This document shows, piece by piece, positions 25,236 to 34,710 of a stretch of 64,000 nucleotides of DNA. The notes beneath the pieces are model-generated. The model made no database searches. It worked only from the letters and a program-made list of their open reading frames with translations, and had not been told where the DNA came from. Position 1 is the stretch's first letter. Each line of letters opens with the position of its first letter. Source of the DNA: Bradyrhizobium sp. SZCCT0153. GTDB taxonomy: Bacteria > Pseudomonadota > Alphaproteobacteria > Rhizobiales > Xanthobacteraceae. Location: positions 613,465 through 677,464 of the forward strand of contig NZ_JAFCKS010000004.1 of NCBI RefSeq assembly GCF_018129995.1. The letters are read 5' to 3'. The translations under genes were made by a program, and so were the position numbers.

Positions 25236-27557
25236 ATGGACGATACGATTGGCTTCCCCGACCCCGGCCTCGACCTGTCCGACGGCTTCAAGCCGCACAC
25301 CTCCCATTGGGGCGTGTTCTCGGCGCGTCAAAGCGCGGCCGGGCTCGAGGTCAGGGCGTATGCGGGCGATCCCGATCCGAACGGCATCATCGACAATTTC
25401 CCCGGTGCGCTGCGACACCAGGCGCGTATTGGCCAGCCGGCGATCCGCCGCGGCTGGCTCGAGCGTGGCCCGGGCCCGGACGATCGCCGCGGCCGCGACG
25501 AGTTCGTCTCCGTCAGCTGGGAGAAGGCGCTCGATCTCCTCGGCGACGAGCTCGGTCGCATCCGTGACACGCGCGGGCCCGGTGCCGTGTTCGGCGGCTC
25601 CTATGGCTGGTCGAGCGCGGGCCGCTTCCATCACGCCCAGAGCCAGGTGCACCGTTTCCTCAACATCGCCCTGGGCGGCTATGTACGCTCTGTGAATTCC
25701 TATTCCTCGGGCGCGTCCTCGGTGCTGCTGCCGCAGATCCTCTGCGGCTACGAGGACATCACCAAGCGCAACGTCACCTGGGAGCAGATCGCGGCCGAAA
25801 CCGACATCGTGCTGGCGTTCGGCGGCATGGCGTTGAAGAACTCGATGGTCGCCGGCGGCTCGATCAGCAAGCATGTCGAGCGCGGCGCGATGGCAGCTGC
25901 GCGCCGGCGCGGCTGCGAGTTCATCCTCTTCAGCCCGCTGCGTGAAGACCTGCCCGTCGAGGCCGGTGCCGAATGGATGACATGCGTGCCCGGCACCGAC
26001 ACCGCGCTGATGCTCGGAATCGTCCACACGCTGGCGAGCGAAGGCCTGCACGACCAGGCTTTCCTCGATCGCTACACGGAGGGGTGGCCGGTCTTCCTGC
26101 GCTATCTCACCGGCGAAACCGATGGCCAGCCGAAGAGCGCCGAGTGGGCCGCCGCGATCTGCGGCGTCGGCGCGGACACGATCCGCCGGCTGGCGCGTCG
26201 CCTGGCCGGAAAGCGCGCGCTGATCACCGTCTCCCATTCGCTCCAGCGCGCCGAGCATGGCGAGCAGCCGGTGTGGATGGGCATGGTGCTGGCGGCAGCC
26301 CTTGGCCAGATCGGCCTTCCCGGCGGTGGCTACGCCTATTCGTTGGGTGCGATCGGTTATTACGGCCGCCGCGTCAACGACGTGCCGGGGCCGACGCTGG
26401 GGCAGGGCCGCAATGCCGTCCGTGATTTCATTCCGGTGGCGCGCATCGCCGACATGCTGCTCAACCCCGGCAGCACCTATCGCTACAACGGCGAGACGCG
26501 CACCTATCTGGACATCCGTCTCGTCTACTGGGCCGGCGGCAATCCCTTTCATCACCACCAGGACATCAACCGCCTGCGCAAGGCGTTTGCGAAAGTCGAC
26601 ACGCTGGTCGTGCACGAGCTCGCATGGACCGCCACGGCCCGGCATGCCGACATCGTGCTGCCCTCGACGATGACGCTCGAGCGCGAGGACATCGGCTATT
26701 CCAGCAACGATCCGCTGATGGTCGCCATGCACCGGATCGCCGAGCCGTTTGGCCTTGCGCGCGACGATTACGAGATTTTTGCCGATCTCGCCGAACGTCT
26801 CGGCGCGCGCGAGCCTTTCACGGAGGGACGCACGTCGCGAGAATGGCTAGAACATCTTTACGAGCCGACCCGCGCATCGCTGGAAGCGCGCGGCCTTGAG
26901 GCCCCGGCCTTCGAGGACTTCTGGCAGCGCGGCAGCCTGGTCGTGCCGCAGCAACCCGATGACGGCGGCCGGCTGCGCAGTTTCCGCGACGATCCTGTCA
27001 ATCATCCGCTGCCGACGCCGAGCGGCCGCATCGAAATATTCTCCGCCAAGATTGCGGGCCATGGCGACGCGGATTGTCCCGGCCATCCGGTCTGGCTCGA
27101 CAAGACCGACATGCCCAAGCCCGGCGCGCCCTGCTTCCTCGTCGCCAACCAGCCGGCGACGCGTCTGCACAGCCAGCTCGATTTCGGCGGACATTCGCTG
27201 GCGGCAAAGCATCGCGGCCGCGAGGTCGCGCGCATGAATCCGCGCGATGCGAGCGCGCGCGGCATCGGGGACGGCGACATCATCCGCCTGTTCAACGCGC
27301 GCGGCGCGTGCCTTGCCGCAGTCCATGTCACCGACGGCGTCGCGCCGGGCGTCGTGCAGCTTCCGACCGGCGCCTGGTACGATCCGATGGATCCCGAAGA
27401 CGAAGCGCCGCTCTGCGTTCACGGCAATCCGAACGTGCTCACCCGCGACATTGGCACTTCATCGTTCGCCCAAGGCTGCACCGGCCAGCTCACGACGGTC
27501 GAGGTCGAGAAGTTCACCGGCAATCTGCCGCCGATCCGGGCTTTCGATCCGGTGTAG
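25236..27557 (+). CDS. BisC-type molybdopterin oxidoreductase (biotin/methionine sulfoxide reductase type)
   Basis: The 773-residue enzyme belongs to the DMSO-reductase family group without an N-terminal iron-sulfur motif: HTSHWGVFSA near 21-30, GSYGWSSAGRFHHAQSQVHRF (120-140; Ser126 or Ser127 should ligate Mo), KNSMVAGGS, AGGNPFHHHQD and the C-terminal LVANQPATRLHSQLD with GQLTTVEVEKF. There is no Tat signal, so it is cytoplasmic, like E. coli BisC, which reduces biotin sulfoxide and free methionine-R-sulfoxide; periplasmic TorA/DorA carry a leader. The substrate is therefore most likely an S- or N-oxide. It converges on the AraC-type gene with a shared terminator between them. Confidence 0.82.
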   Translation: MDDTIGFPDPGLDLSDGFKPHTSHWGVFSARQSAAGLEVRAYAGDPDPNGIIDNFPGALRHQARIGQPAIRRGWLERGPGPDDRRGRDEFVSVSWEKALDLLGDELGRIRDTRGPGAVFGGSYGWSSAGRFHHAQSQVHRFLNIALGGYVRSVNSYSSGASSVLLPQILCGYEDITKRNVTWEQIAAETDIVLAFGGMALKNSMVAGGSISKHVERGAMAAARRRGCEFILFSPLREDLPVEAGAEWMTCVPGTDTALMLGIVHTLASEGLHDQAFLDRYTEGWPVFLRYLTGETDGQPKSAEWAAAICGVGADTIRRLARRLAGKRALITVSHSLQRAEHGEQPVWMGMVLAAALGQIGLPGGGYAYSLGAIGYYGRRVNDVPGPTLGQGRNAVRDFIPVARIADMLLNPGSTYRYNGETRTYLDIRLVYWAGGNPFHHHQDINRLRKAFAKVDTLVVHELAWTATARHADIVLPSTMTLEREDIGYSSNDPLMVAMHRIAEPFGLARDDYEIFADLAERLGAREPFTEGRTSREWLEHLYEPTRASLEARGLEAPAFEDFWQRGSLVVPQQPDDGGRLRSFRDDPVNHPLPTPSGRIEIFSAKIAGHGDADCPGHPVWLDKTDMPKPGAPCFLVANQPATRLHSQLDFGGHSLAAKHRGREVARMNPRDASARGIGDGDIIRLFNARGACLAAVHVTDGVAPGVVQLPTGAWYDPMDPEDEAPLCVHGNPNVLTRDIGTSSFAQGCTGQLTTVEVEKFTGNLPPIRAFDPV

Positions 27558-27564
27558 AAAAAAG

Positions 27565-27598
27565 CGGGGCCGCCCTGTTGGGTGCAGGGACGGCCCCG
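27565..27598. terminator. Terminator between convergent genes
   Basis: The arms CGGGGCCG-CCCTG and CAGGGACGGCCCCG form a 13-bp GC-rich stem with one bulge. The plus-strand A run at 27558-27563 becomes a U run for transcripts coming from the AraC-type gene, so it is a good rho-independent terminator for the minus strand. It may also stop the bisC-type transcript. Confidence 0.75.
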
Positions 27599-27641
27599 AG
27601 AGGCTCGCGGGCCCGGGAGGAGGAGGGCGCGAGCTGAATGC

Positions 27642-28622
27642 TTAGGCGGCCGCGCTGATCCATTCCCTCTGTGCAGAAGCACGACGCGGCGGAAGCGCCT
27701 TCACCTCGGGCCGCTCGCCCTTGCTGGCGAGGCGCCAGCGTGCCGGTGATTGACCGCTGATGCGCTTGAAGACGGTGGAAAAATGCGCCTGCGTGCTGAA
27801 GCCGACCGCAAGCGCGATCTCCGCCAGAGGCCGCTCGGTCGTCGCCAGCAGCGCCTTGGCCTGCTCGATCCGGTAATTGAGCAGATACTCCCGGGGGCGA
27901 TAACCGGTCGCGGTGCGGAATTGCGCCGCAAAGTGCATTCTGGACAGGCCGGCGACGTTGGCGAGCTCGGACAGGCTGATGCACCGGTCGAAATGATCGG
28001 CGACATATTGCTCGATGCGCCGCAGCCGCCATTTCGGCAACGCATTGACCCTGGCGCGCGGCAATTCCACGCGCGCAAGATGCATCGCAAGGGTCTGGCC
28101 GATGCAGCACGTAAACTTGTGGTCCACGGCGTCGCCATGTTCGATCAGCGCCTTGGCAAGTTCGGCGGCGAGCGGGTCGCGCAACAGCACGAGGTCATTC
28201 AGTCCTTCGGTCGCGGCGAATTGCGCCGGAAAATGCTCCGTGGCGATGTGGACGTGCAGGAAGGCGCAGGGCGACTGGAATTGCACGGCGAGAGGTTTCG
28301 ACGGCGCGGTGAGATAGAGGGTGCCGGCGGGCATCGTGCCGTCGAAAATGATCTGGCGGTCCCGGCTCAGTTTTAGGCGCGTGGTCTTCAACGCGATGCC
28401 GACGAAATAGCGATCCTCGGGCGTCGTCGCTTCGTGCGAGGACGTGCTCCGCGGGTCTTCCCATCGCGAAACCGTGATGTCCTCGACGGCCTCGGGGCCG
28501 CAATCGATCTGGCGCCATTGGCGCTCCCGAATGATCGCCTGTGTCGATTGGGGGATCTCGTGACCCCGCTGGCCGGCCGGAAAATCAGTCCAGGCAGGCG
28601 CTCCCTGCGAATTGGTCAACAT
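27642..28622 (-). CDS. AraC-family transcription regulator
   Basis: The 326-residue protein has an N-terminal effector/dimer region of the cupin-like kind (about 60-180, with FDGTMPAGTLYLTAPSKP) and a C-terminal AraC/XylS double helix-turn-helix (about 205-300). The latter shows YVADHFDRCISLSELANVAGLS, ATGYRPREYLLNYRIEQAK and the signature IALAVGFSTQAHFSTVFKRISGQSPARWR. ATG 28622 is chosen for GGAGAGG upstream. The three-unit CTAAC repeat array at 28723-28747 lies 100 bp upstream in the orientation seen at the other arrays, so this gene may be a target of a neighbouring winged-helix/STAND regulator. The effector is unknown. Confidence 0.87.
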   Translation of the reverse strand: MLTNSQGAPAWTDFPAGQRGHEIPQSTQAIIRERQWRQIDCGPEAVEDITVSRWEDPRSTSSHEATTPEDRYFVGIALKTTRLKLSRDRQIIFDGTMPAGTLYLTAPSKPLAVQFQSPCAFLHVHIATEHFPAQFAATEGLNDLVLLRDPLAAELAKALIEHGDAVDHKFTCCIGQTLAMHLARVELPRARVNALPKWRLRRIEQYVADHFDRCISLSELANVAGLSRMHFAAQFRTATGYRPREYLLNYRIEQAKALLATTERPLAEIALAVGFSTQAHFSTVFKRISGQSPARWRLASKGERPEVKALPPRRASAQREWISAAA

Positions 28623-29023
28623 CGTTGGTCCTCTCCAGGCTTTGCGGCTGCTTGCAATCGGCAAACGCGCAAACCCATGCTTTCGATGTTGAGAGGATAG
28701 GCGTGCTCTGGCCAGGAAGCCCGTTAGTGGTGATTAGGATCTGTTAGTTTTTGTGGGGCGCGTCACGTGCGGCAGCTCGTCGCAGAAGGGGACGTTTTTG
28801 CGCGTTTTATCAACTGTTTGCGCAGCCCGATCCGACTCGGGAGAGCGCGGGCTATCACGCGGCTATCCATGCAGCGGCGTGGGTTTCGTACGATGCCCTC
28901 GCTGGACCTCGCACCGGTGCCGGGTATAGTCGCGCCGCATTTCGATGGAGCGGCTGTCAAGATGAGTCAGAAGTGACCGAGCTCTCGGCAGGTCATGGCC
29001 CCCGTGGCAGCGGCGCCGCAACG
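28623..29023. other. Divergent intergenic region with operator array
   Basis: This region lies between the AraC-type gene and the first winged-helix/STAND regulator. The long frame running through it on the plus strand has no ribosome site and no homology to the three paralogous regulators, so I treat it as non-coding. The CTAAC repeat array sits at 28723-28747. Confidence 0.5.
28723..28747 (-). promoter_or_regulatory. Three-unit 10-bp direct-repeat array (site 1)
   Basis: The plus strand reads GTTAG at 28723, ATTAG at 28733 and GTTAG at 28743, exactly 10 bases apart. On the minus strand this is CTAAC-N5-CTAAT-N5-CTAAC pointing at the AraC-type gene. It is the same unit and phase as sites 2-5. 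Confidence 0.65.
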
Positions 29024-31852
29024 ATGCTCGATTTCGAGGCCGTCTCGTTCGGTCCATTTTCGCTTCGGTCGCGGCTGCTGGAGAAGGATGGCCTGCCGGT
29101 CAGGCTCGGCAGCCGCGCGATGGATATCTTGCGCCTGCTCGTCAGCCGCGCCGGCGAAGTGGTCCCGAAGGACGAGATTCTCGGCTATGCGTGGTCCGGA
29201 CTCTCTGTCGAGGAGATCAGCCTTCGCGTCCATGTCGCGGAGCTGCGCAAGGTGCTGGGCGACGGAAAAAGTGGCGCCCGCTACATCACCACCATCCCTG
29301 GCCGGGGCTATTGCTTCGTCGCGCCCGTGCGGCGCGTCGAGCGCGCAGAGGTGTCTGCGTTGGCGTCGCGGGCACCTCAAAAGGCGGCGCCACCGCCGTC
29401 TCTGCCGCATCGACTGGACCGGATGGTCGGGCGGGAGGACGCCGTGGCCGAGTTGACGGCGCGCTTGCTCCGCGATCGCTTCGTCACGCTACGTGGGCCG
29501 GGCGGCATCGGCAAGACCACCGTCGCGACCGCGATCGCGCATGACATGTGCGATACCTTCGACGGCAACGTCCATTTTCTCGAATTCGGTCCCCTGAAGG
29601 ACGCGGCGCTGGTTGCGAGCACGGTTGCCGCCGCATTGGGCCTCGTCGTTCACCACGATGATCCATCGGGCAGCATCGTCAATTTCCTGCGCGGGCGGCG
29701 GCTGCTTCTCGTTCTCGACAGCTGCGAGCACGTGATCGACGAGGTCGCGCGCCTTGCGGAAAACATCTACCGGGAGGCGCCCGGCATCGTCATTCTCGCC
29801 ACCAGTCGCGAGTCGCTGCTGGTGGAAGGCGAGCAGATTTTCGAGCTCGTTTCGCTGCCCGGCCCCCCGCAGGGAACCCGCCTCAATGCCGGCGAGGTGC
29901 TGGCTTATCCCGCTGCGCGTCTGTTCGTCGATCGCGCGGTCGCCGCGGGGCATCGCGACGACATCACCGACGCCGATGCGGAGATCCTGTCCCGGATTTG
30001 CGGCAAGCTCGATGGCATCGCGCTCGCGATCGAGCTGGCTGCCGCACGCGTCGGTCTCTACGGGCTGCGCGAGATGGCGGATCTGCTCGACAGCCGGCTG
30101 CAGCTCGAATGGCGCGGGCGGCGAACGGCGCCGCCGCGGCAGCAGACCCTCAGTGCAACGCTCGATTGGAGCTTCGGCCTGATCGGCGAGAGCGAGCGGA
30201 TCGTGTTCCAGCGGCTCGCCGTCTTCGCGGGCAACTTCACGTTGAAAGGCGCGATAGCGGTCGCGGCCGGGGAGGCGCCGGAAGAAGGCGTCGTCCACGC
30301 ACTGGAGCAGCTCGTGGCCAAGTCGCTGGTGTCCGCGCTGCCGGACGGAGCGTCGCGGCGCTATCGCCTGCTGGATGCCACGCGCGCCTATGCCATGCAG
30401 AAGCTGGCGGATGGCGATCAGGCAAACGAGATCGCGCGCCGTCACGCGCTATATGTTCAACGCGCGCTCGAAGCAGGCATGAGGGATCATGGGGGCACCG
30501 ATCATCCATCCCTTGTGCAGGAGCGCGTGAGCCTGCTCGCCGACGCTCGCGCGGCGCTGCAATGGAGTTATGCCAACGACGACGGCGCCGGCTTGCGCGT
30601 GCCGCTGGCGGCCGGCTGCACAAGGCTGTTCGTCGAGCTCAATCTGCTCAGCGAGGCCCGCATCTGGTCCGATCGCGCACTCGCAACGCTCGACAATGCC
30701 GACCGGGGCGGCAGATGGGAGCTCGAGCTCCAGTCCACGCTCGGTCACGCCCTCATGTTCACCGAGCGCAACAGCGAGCAGGCGGAAGCGGCGCTCCGGC
30801 GCGGGCTGGAGCTTGCGGAGGCGCTTTCCGATCACGCCAACACGTTCAGGCTGCTGTCGCGGCTCAACATGTTCTACCGCCGCACCGGTGGCTATCGGCA
30901 TCTGGTGCCGACCGCGCTTCACGCCGAGCGGATTGCCCGCCTGATCGGCGACATCGCGGGGATTGCCGGCAGTAAGGCGCTGCTCGGCGTTTCCTATCAC
31001 CTCGCCGGAGATCAAGTCGCGGCGGAGGCCCATCTCGACCAGGGCGTACGCGACGACGCTGCGCTACGCGGAACGCAACCCGGACATTTCGCCTATTCGC
31101 GCACGCCGCAAATTCCGCTCGCGCGCGTGCTGTGGCTGCGCGGCTTTCCCGATCGTGCGCTCGAATGCGTCCGGCCGCTTGTCGGCGCTTCAGCGCCGCG
31201 CGACGCGGTGATGCATTGTATCGCGCTGTGCTGGTCCGCCTCCGTGTTCGGGTGGGTTGGCGACTGGTCGTCCGTCGAGACCATGACCGGTCGCTTGTCG
31301 GCGCATGCGGGCATGCACGGACTCGTACCCTACGAAGCCGTCGCGACCGGCTTTCGAGCCCAGGCCATGATCGGCCGCGGCGAGGTCACCGGCGGCATCG
31401 ACTTGTTGCGGAGCGCGCTTCCACGCCTGCATGCCGATCGCTACGAGCTCTATGCATCGGCGTTCGCCTCGGACCTGTGCCGGGGATTGGTCTCTTTGGG
31501 ACGATTGACGGAAGGCGCCCAGGTCCTGCACGAAACCATCGACCGGGTCGTGCAGGAAGGCGGGGCCTTCGACATGCCCGAACTGCTCCGTCTGCGGGGA
31601 GAACTCGAGGCTCGTGGCGGCAATCTCGAGGCGGCCGAAGCAGATCTTGTCGCGTCGATCACCCTTGCCGAGCAGCAGGGCGCATTGTCCTGGCGGCTGC
31701 GGGCCGAGACGTCGCTGGCGCAGCTTCGTGTTCGGCAGGGTGTGCAGGCTCCGCTGGAACGGCTCGCCGAAACCTACGCCCGCTTCTCCGAAGGATTCGA
31801 GACCGCCGATCTCATTGCGGCGCGGCGCATGCTGAACGGGCCGGCGGCCTGA
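29024..31852 (+). CDS. Winged-helix / STAND-ATPase / TPR transcription regulator (1)
   Basis: The 942-residue protein has an OmpR/CadC-type winged helix at 5-105 (SFGPFSLRSRLLEKDG through EEISLRVHVAELRKVLGDG to TIPGRGYCFV). A STAND/NB-ARC-like ATPase follows (about 130-430) with Walker A GPGGIGKT (158-165), Walker B LLLVLDSCEHV and the sensor ATSRESLLVEGE. A long helical-repeat region of TPR type (about 480-930) ends the protein. There is no membrane segment, so the sensed signal is probably cytoplasmic and bound by the repeats, as in MalT/AfsR-type STAND activators (inference). ATG 29024 is chosen by alignment with the three paralogues in this window; a GTG at 28973 is possible. Confidence 0.8.
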   Translation: MLDFEAVSFGPFSLRSRLLEKDGLPVRLGSRAMDILRLLVSRAGEVVPKDEILGYAWSGLSVEEISLRVHVAELRKVLGDGKSGARYITTIPGRGYCFVAPVRRVERAEVSALASRAPQKAAPPPSLPHRLDRMVGREDAVAELTARLLRDRFVTLRGPGGIGKTTVATAIAHDMCDTFDGNVHFLEFGPLKDAALVASTVAAALGLVVHHDDPSGSIVNFLRGRRLLLVLDSCEHVIDEVARLAENIYREAPGIVILATSRESLLVEGEQIFELVSLPGPPQGTRLNAGEVLAYPAARLFVDRAVAAGHRDDITDADAEILSRICGKLDGIALAIELAAARVGLYGLREMADLLDSRLQLEWRGRRTAPPRQQTLSATLDWSFGLIGESERIVFQRLAVFAGNFTLKGAIAVAAGEAPEEGVVHALEQLVAKSLVSALPDGASRRYRLLDATRAYAMQKLADGDQANEIARRHALYVQRALEAGMRDHGGTDHPSLVQERVSLLADARAALQWSYANDDGAGLRVPLAAGCTRLFVELNLLSEARIWSDRALATLDNADRGGRWELELQSTLGHALMFTERNSEQAEAALRRGLELAEALSDHANTFRLLSRLNMFYRRTGGYRHLVPTALHAERIARLIGDIAGIAGSKALLGVSYHLAGDQVAAEAHLDQGVRDDAALRGTQPGHFAYSRTPQIPLARVLWLRGFPDRALECVRPLVGASAPRDAVMHCIALCWSASVFGWVGDWSSVETMTGRLSAHAGMHGLVPYEAVATGFRAQAMIGRGEVTGGIDLLRSALPRLHADRYELYASAFASDLCRGLVSLGRLTEGAQVLHETIDRVVQEGGAFDMPELLRLRGELEARGGNLEAAEADLVASITLAEQQGALSWRLRAETSLAQLRVRQGVQAPLERLAETYARFSEGFETADLIAARRMLNGPAA

Positions 31853-31917
31853 ACACGTCGCAGCAACCGGCCGTCAAGGCCTCTCCTAAGGCCTGTCCTG
31901 GGCGCGTCCATCGGCGG

Positions 31918-32874
31918 TCATCTCTTCTGTCCGTCCAGCCGCGCCAGGAAGTCGCGGACGAGCGCGGCGATCTCGTCGGTGGCTTCATCCAGCGCGAAGT
32001 GGCCGGCTTCGAGGATGTGAATCTCGGCATCCGGCACGTCGTCGCGATAGGCCTCGGCGCCTGCGACGGTGAAGGACGGATCGTATTTGCCCCAGACCAC
32101 CAGCGTCGGTGGCCGCGTCTTGCGCAGCCAGTCCTGCCATTTGGGATATGAGGCGACGTTGGTCCGGTAATCGAGGAACAGCGTGGTCTGGATCTCGGCC
32201 TGGCCGGGACGCGTCAGGAACGCGTATTCGTCGGTCCAGGTGTCGGGGTCGTAGCGTTCGGGGTGCGGGCTCGAGCCGAGATGCCGCTGACGGGTCGCTT
32301 CCAGGGACGTGAAGTTGGCCTTGAGCGCCTCGAGCTCGTGTGCGGGATCGGCCCAGTACTTCCTGCGCGCACTCCAGAGCGGACCCAGCCCCTGCTCGTG
32401 CGAAACCGCGTTCTGAACGATGATGGCGCTGATACGTTCGGGCTGCGCCAGGGCAATGCGGAAGCCGACAGGACCTCCGTAGTCCTGCATGAACAGGACG
32501 TAGCCGGCAAGTCCGAGCTTTGTCGTGAGCTCGCCGATCACGGCGGCGATGTTGTCGAACGTATAGGTGAAATCTGACGGCGGCGGCGCGCTGCTGTTGC
32601 CGAAGCCGGGATAGTCCGGAGCGATGACATGATATTTGTCGGCGAGCAGCGACAGCAGGGGCTCCCACATCCGCGACGACGAGGGAAAGCCGTGCAGCAG
32701 CAAAACGGCCGGGGCGTCGGTGGGGCCGGCCTCGCGGTAGAAGACCTTGAGGCCCTCGATCTCGACGGTGTGATAGCTGATCGAGCGTCGGCTCGACCGC
32801 AACTCTTGCGCCGACGCTGTCACGGTCGCGCCGACCATCGCGGCCGAGAGGACGAGTGCGGCTGGGATGTTCAT
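31918..32874 (-). CDS. Exported alpha/beta hydrolase with Asp nucleophile
   Basis: The 318-residue protein has a signal peptide (VLSAAMVGATVTASAQ, about 1-22), oxyanion-side LLLHGFPSSSRMW, a DYPGFGNS strand and the elbow MQDYGGPVGF, whose nucleophile is Asp131. An acid region WGKYDPSF and the His in EAGHFALDE follow. An Asp nucleophile places it with haloalkane dehalogenases and epoxide hydrolases, not esterases; Tyr after the Asp (not Trp) argues against a classical dehalogenase. CGGAG precedes ATG 32874. It lies 120 bases behind the DJ-1-type gene and may share its promoter and operator array. Confidence 0.8.
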   Translation of the reverse strand: MNIPAALVLSAAMVGATVTASAQELRSSRRSISYHTVEIEGLKVFYREAGPTDAPAVLLLHGFPSSSRMWEPLLSLLADKYHVIAPDYPGFGNSSAPPPSDFTYTFDNIAAVIGELTTKLGLAGYVLFMQDYGGPVGFRIALAQPERISAIIVQNAVSHEQGLGPLWSARRKYWADPAHELEALKANFTSLEATRQRHLGSSPHPERYDPDTWTDEYAFLTRPGQAEIQTTLFLDYRTNVASYPKWQDWLRKTRPPTLVVWGKYDPSFTVAGAEAYRDDVPDAEIHILEAGHFALDEATDEIAALVRDFLARLDGQKR

Positions 32875-32994
32875 GTCATCGCTCCGGTCCGGTATGTCGG
32901 GTGAAGATCTGTCGAAAGCGGGTCATGCGCTTGCGACTGCGATGTCGGGAGGCGCCGTCACGGGCCCCTCCCGAGATGTGGCCGCATCCCGGCT

Positions 32995-33696
32995 TTACGA
33001 AGCGCGCGCCAACGGTTTGCCCTTGAGGGCGGCGAGCAGCGCCTGCGCGGCCGGCCTGGACGAATGCGGGTTCTGTCCCGTGATCAGCAGGCCGTCGCTG
33101 ACGACGTGGGGCGTCCAGTTGGCCTTCTTCGAGAAGGTGGCGCCGAGGCGCAGCATCTCGTCCTCGACCAGGAACGGCACCACCTTGGTGAGGCCGACGG
33201 CTTCCTCCTCGCCATTGGTGAAACCGGTCACTTCCCTGCCCCGCACCAGTGGCTTGCCGTCCGGCGTCTTGACGTGGCGCAGCGCCGCCGGGGAATGGCA
33301 AACGATCGCGACATGCTTGCCGGCGGCAAAGAACGACTCGATCAGCTTGACCGAGTCCGGGTCTTCGGCAAGGTCCCACATCGGGCCGTGGCCGCCGGGA
33401 TAGAACAGCGTGTCGAAATCCTGCTGCCTGACGCTGTCGAGGCGAAGCGTCTTGTCGAGCTGTGCTTCCGCGGCGGCATCCGCTTCAAAGCGCAGCGTTA
33501 GGTCGGTGCGGAACTCGGGCTCGTTGCTCTTGGGGTCGAGCGGCGGACGGCCGCCCTTGGGCGAGACGAGCGTGATCTCCGCGCCCGAATCCTTGAACAC
33601 GTAATAGGGGGCGGCCAGCTCCTCGAGCCAGAAGCCCGTCTTGCGCCCGGTGTTGCCGAGTTGATCGTGTGACGTGAGAACCATCAGTACTTTCAT
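32995..33696 (-). CDS. DJ-1/PfpI superfamily protein, Hsp31/glyoxalase III type
   Basis: The 233-residue protein has MKVLMVLTSHDQLG, GFWLEELAAPYYVF with the conserved Glu (about 25), DTLFYPGGHGPMWDL and the nucleophile elbow AIVCHSPAAL (Cys133, His134), then the long tail GREVTGFTNGEEEAVGL through NPHSSRPAAQALL. This is the class I glutamine-amidotransferase-like group that includes Hsp31-type methylglyoxal-converting proteins; the Glu-Cys-His set is intact. AAGGGAAA precedes ATG 33696. The direct-repeat array at 33829-33853 lies about 132 bp upstream. Its neighbours also suggest an electrophile or carbonyl stress role (inference). Confidence 0.85.
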   Translation of the reverse strand: MKVLMVLTSHDQLGNTGRKTGFWLEELAAPYYVFKDSGAEITLVSPKGGRPPLDPKSNEPEFRTDLTLRFEADAAAEAQLDKTLRLDSVRQQDFDTLFYPGGHGPMWDLAEDPDSVKLIESFFAAGKHVAIVCHSPAALRHVKTPDGKPLVRGREVTGFTNGEEEAVGLTKVVPFLVEDEMLRLGATFSKKANWTPHVVSDGLLITGQNPHSSRPAAQALLAALKGKPLARAS

Positions 33697-33828
33697 GACT
33701 GTTTCCCTTGAGTGTGTTCACTGAAATGATGCGTTCCAACCCGATGGAGATGGGCCGTCTGCGTCTCGTTCGAGCACGTCGTTCGATGCTCGCAAGCGCA
33801 ATCTGCACTCGAGGCGCGCTGTTGGCTC

Positions 33829-33853
33829 GTTATGTATTGTTAGACGTTGAGAG
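33829..33853 (-). promoter_or_regulatory. 10-bp direct-repeat array (site 2)
   Basis: The plus strand reads GTTAT at 33829, GTTAG at 33839 and a weaker GAGAG at 33849. Read toward the DJ-1-type gene this is CTCTC-N5-CTAAC-N5-ATAAC. The adjoining GGCTCGTTATG is shared with site 5. Confidence 0.68.
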
Positions 33854-33884
33854 CGGTGGTCCGTTGCCGGGCCTGCGCGCGCGG

Positions 33885-34592
33885 TTACTCGAACACGGCG
33901 TCGAATATCTCGACGTCCATCAGCACCGGCTTGGCGATCACGGTTCCGTCGGGCCGCAGCGTCTGCGCACGTCGAAGCGTCGGCACCACGATGCCGCCGA
34001 AGCTGTCATGGGCCCAGGAATAATTTGCGACCTTCATCCCGAACAGATCGTGATCCGTCCGCCGTTGCAGGGCGCTCTCGTCGAAGTAGAAGATCTGCTC
34101 GGGCGCGAGCGTGATCAAATGCGCGGGAAATTGCGCCCGCAGCCGCCGCCAGGTCTCGGCGCCCTCGCGCCATGGCGCCAGCTCCTCCGTGACGACATCG
34201 GGATGGGCAAGGAGGAATGGGCTGGTCAGGTAATTCCAGATTGCGACGCCGCAGAAGAAGACGAGGTGCAGTTCGTCCGCGAGCGCAGGCGAGCCGACCT
34301 CGGGAAATGCAAGGCTCGGGTTGCGCCAGGACCGCAGGACCTCGCCATCCAGGCTCTCGATCGTGATCGCATCGGGCTGGAAGGAGCCGGAGTGTTCGCC
34401 CCCGGTGATGCCTGTGAAGCGGACCGATTGTGTCTTGGTCGAGCCTTCCGCAGTCACATCCTTGAATTCCCTGGCATGTCCGGCGCTGGAGAACAGCGTT
34501 CCGCCGACGGACAGGTGGAGGGTGAACCGGTTCAAGCTGTTCCAGCGGGCCAAACCACCGCTGGCATCGATGACGTCGTCAAGAAGGGCCAT
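33885..34592 (-). CDS. Uncharacterised 235-residue protein
   Basis: I do not recognise this family with certainty. The N-terminus MALLDDVIDASGGLARWNSLNRFTLHLSVGG, a beta-rich middle (TKTQSVRFTGITG, DAITIESLDGEVLRSW) and the second half with EQIFYFDESALQRRTDHDL suggest a half-barrel lipid-binding type fold, like LolA/LppX-related proteins. There is no signal peptide, and hydrophobicity is ordinary. The gene stands alone between the DJ-1-type gene and the second regulator, with array site 3 about 59 bp upstream of its start. That makes it a likely member of the same regulon (inference). Confidence 0.6.
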   Translation of the reverse strand: MALLDDVIDASGGLARWNSLNRFTLHLSVGGTLFSSAGHAREFKDVTAEGSTKTQSVRFTGITGGEHSGSFQPDAITIESLDGEVLRSWRNPSLAFPEVGSPALADELHLVFFCGVAIWNYLTSPFLLAHPDVVTEELAPWREGAETWRRLRAQFPAHLITLAPEQIFYFDESALQRRTDHDLFGMKVANYSWAHDSFGGIVVPTLRRAQTLRPDGTVIAKPVLMDVEIFDAVFE

Positions 34593-34651
34593 GTCCCGCC
34601 ATATCCACCGTGAAGTGCCACCACCATGGCGGGGTGTATGCGGCTTGGCGT

Positions 34652-34676
34652 GTTAGAAGTTGTTAGGAGTTGCGAG
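34652..34676 (-). promoter_or_regulatory. 10-bp direct-repeat array (site 3)
   Basis: The plus strand reads GTTAG at 34652, GTTAG at 34662 and GCGAG at 34672, exactly 10 bases apart. Toward the gene at 34592 this is CTCGC-N5-CTAAC-N5-CTAAC. It lies in the short gap after the stop of the second regulator. Confidence 0.68.
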
Positions 34677-34710
34677 CGCGCAGCATGGTGGTATCTCCTT
34701 GAAGATACTC

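Noticed and set aside
28751..29023. N-terminal extension of about 90 residues on regulator 1
   Set aside because: The other three regulators start 10-15 residues before the winged helix, and the extra stretch has no ribosome site and overlaps the region beside array site 1.
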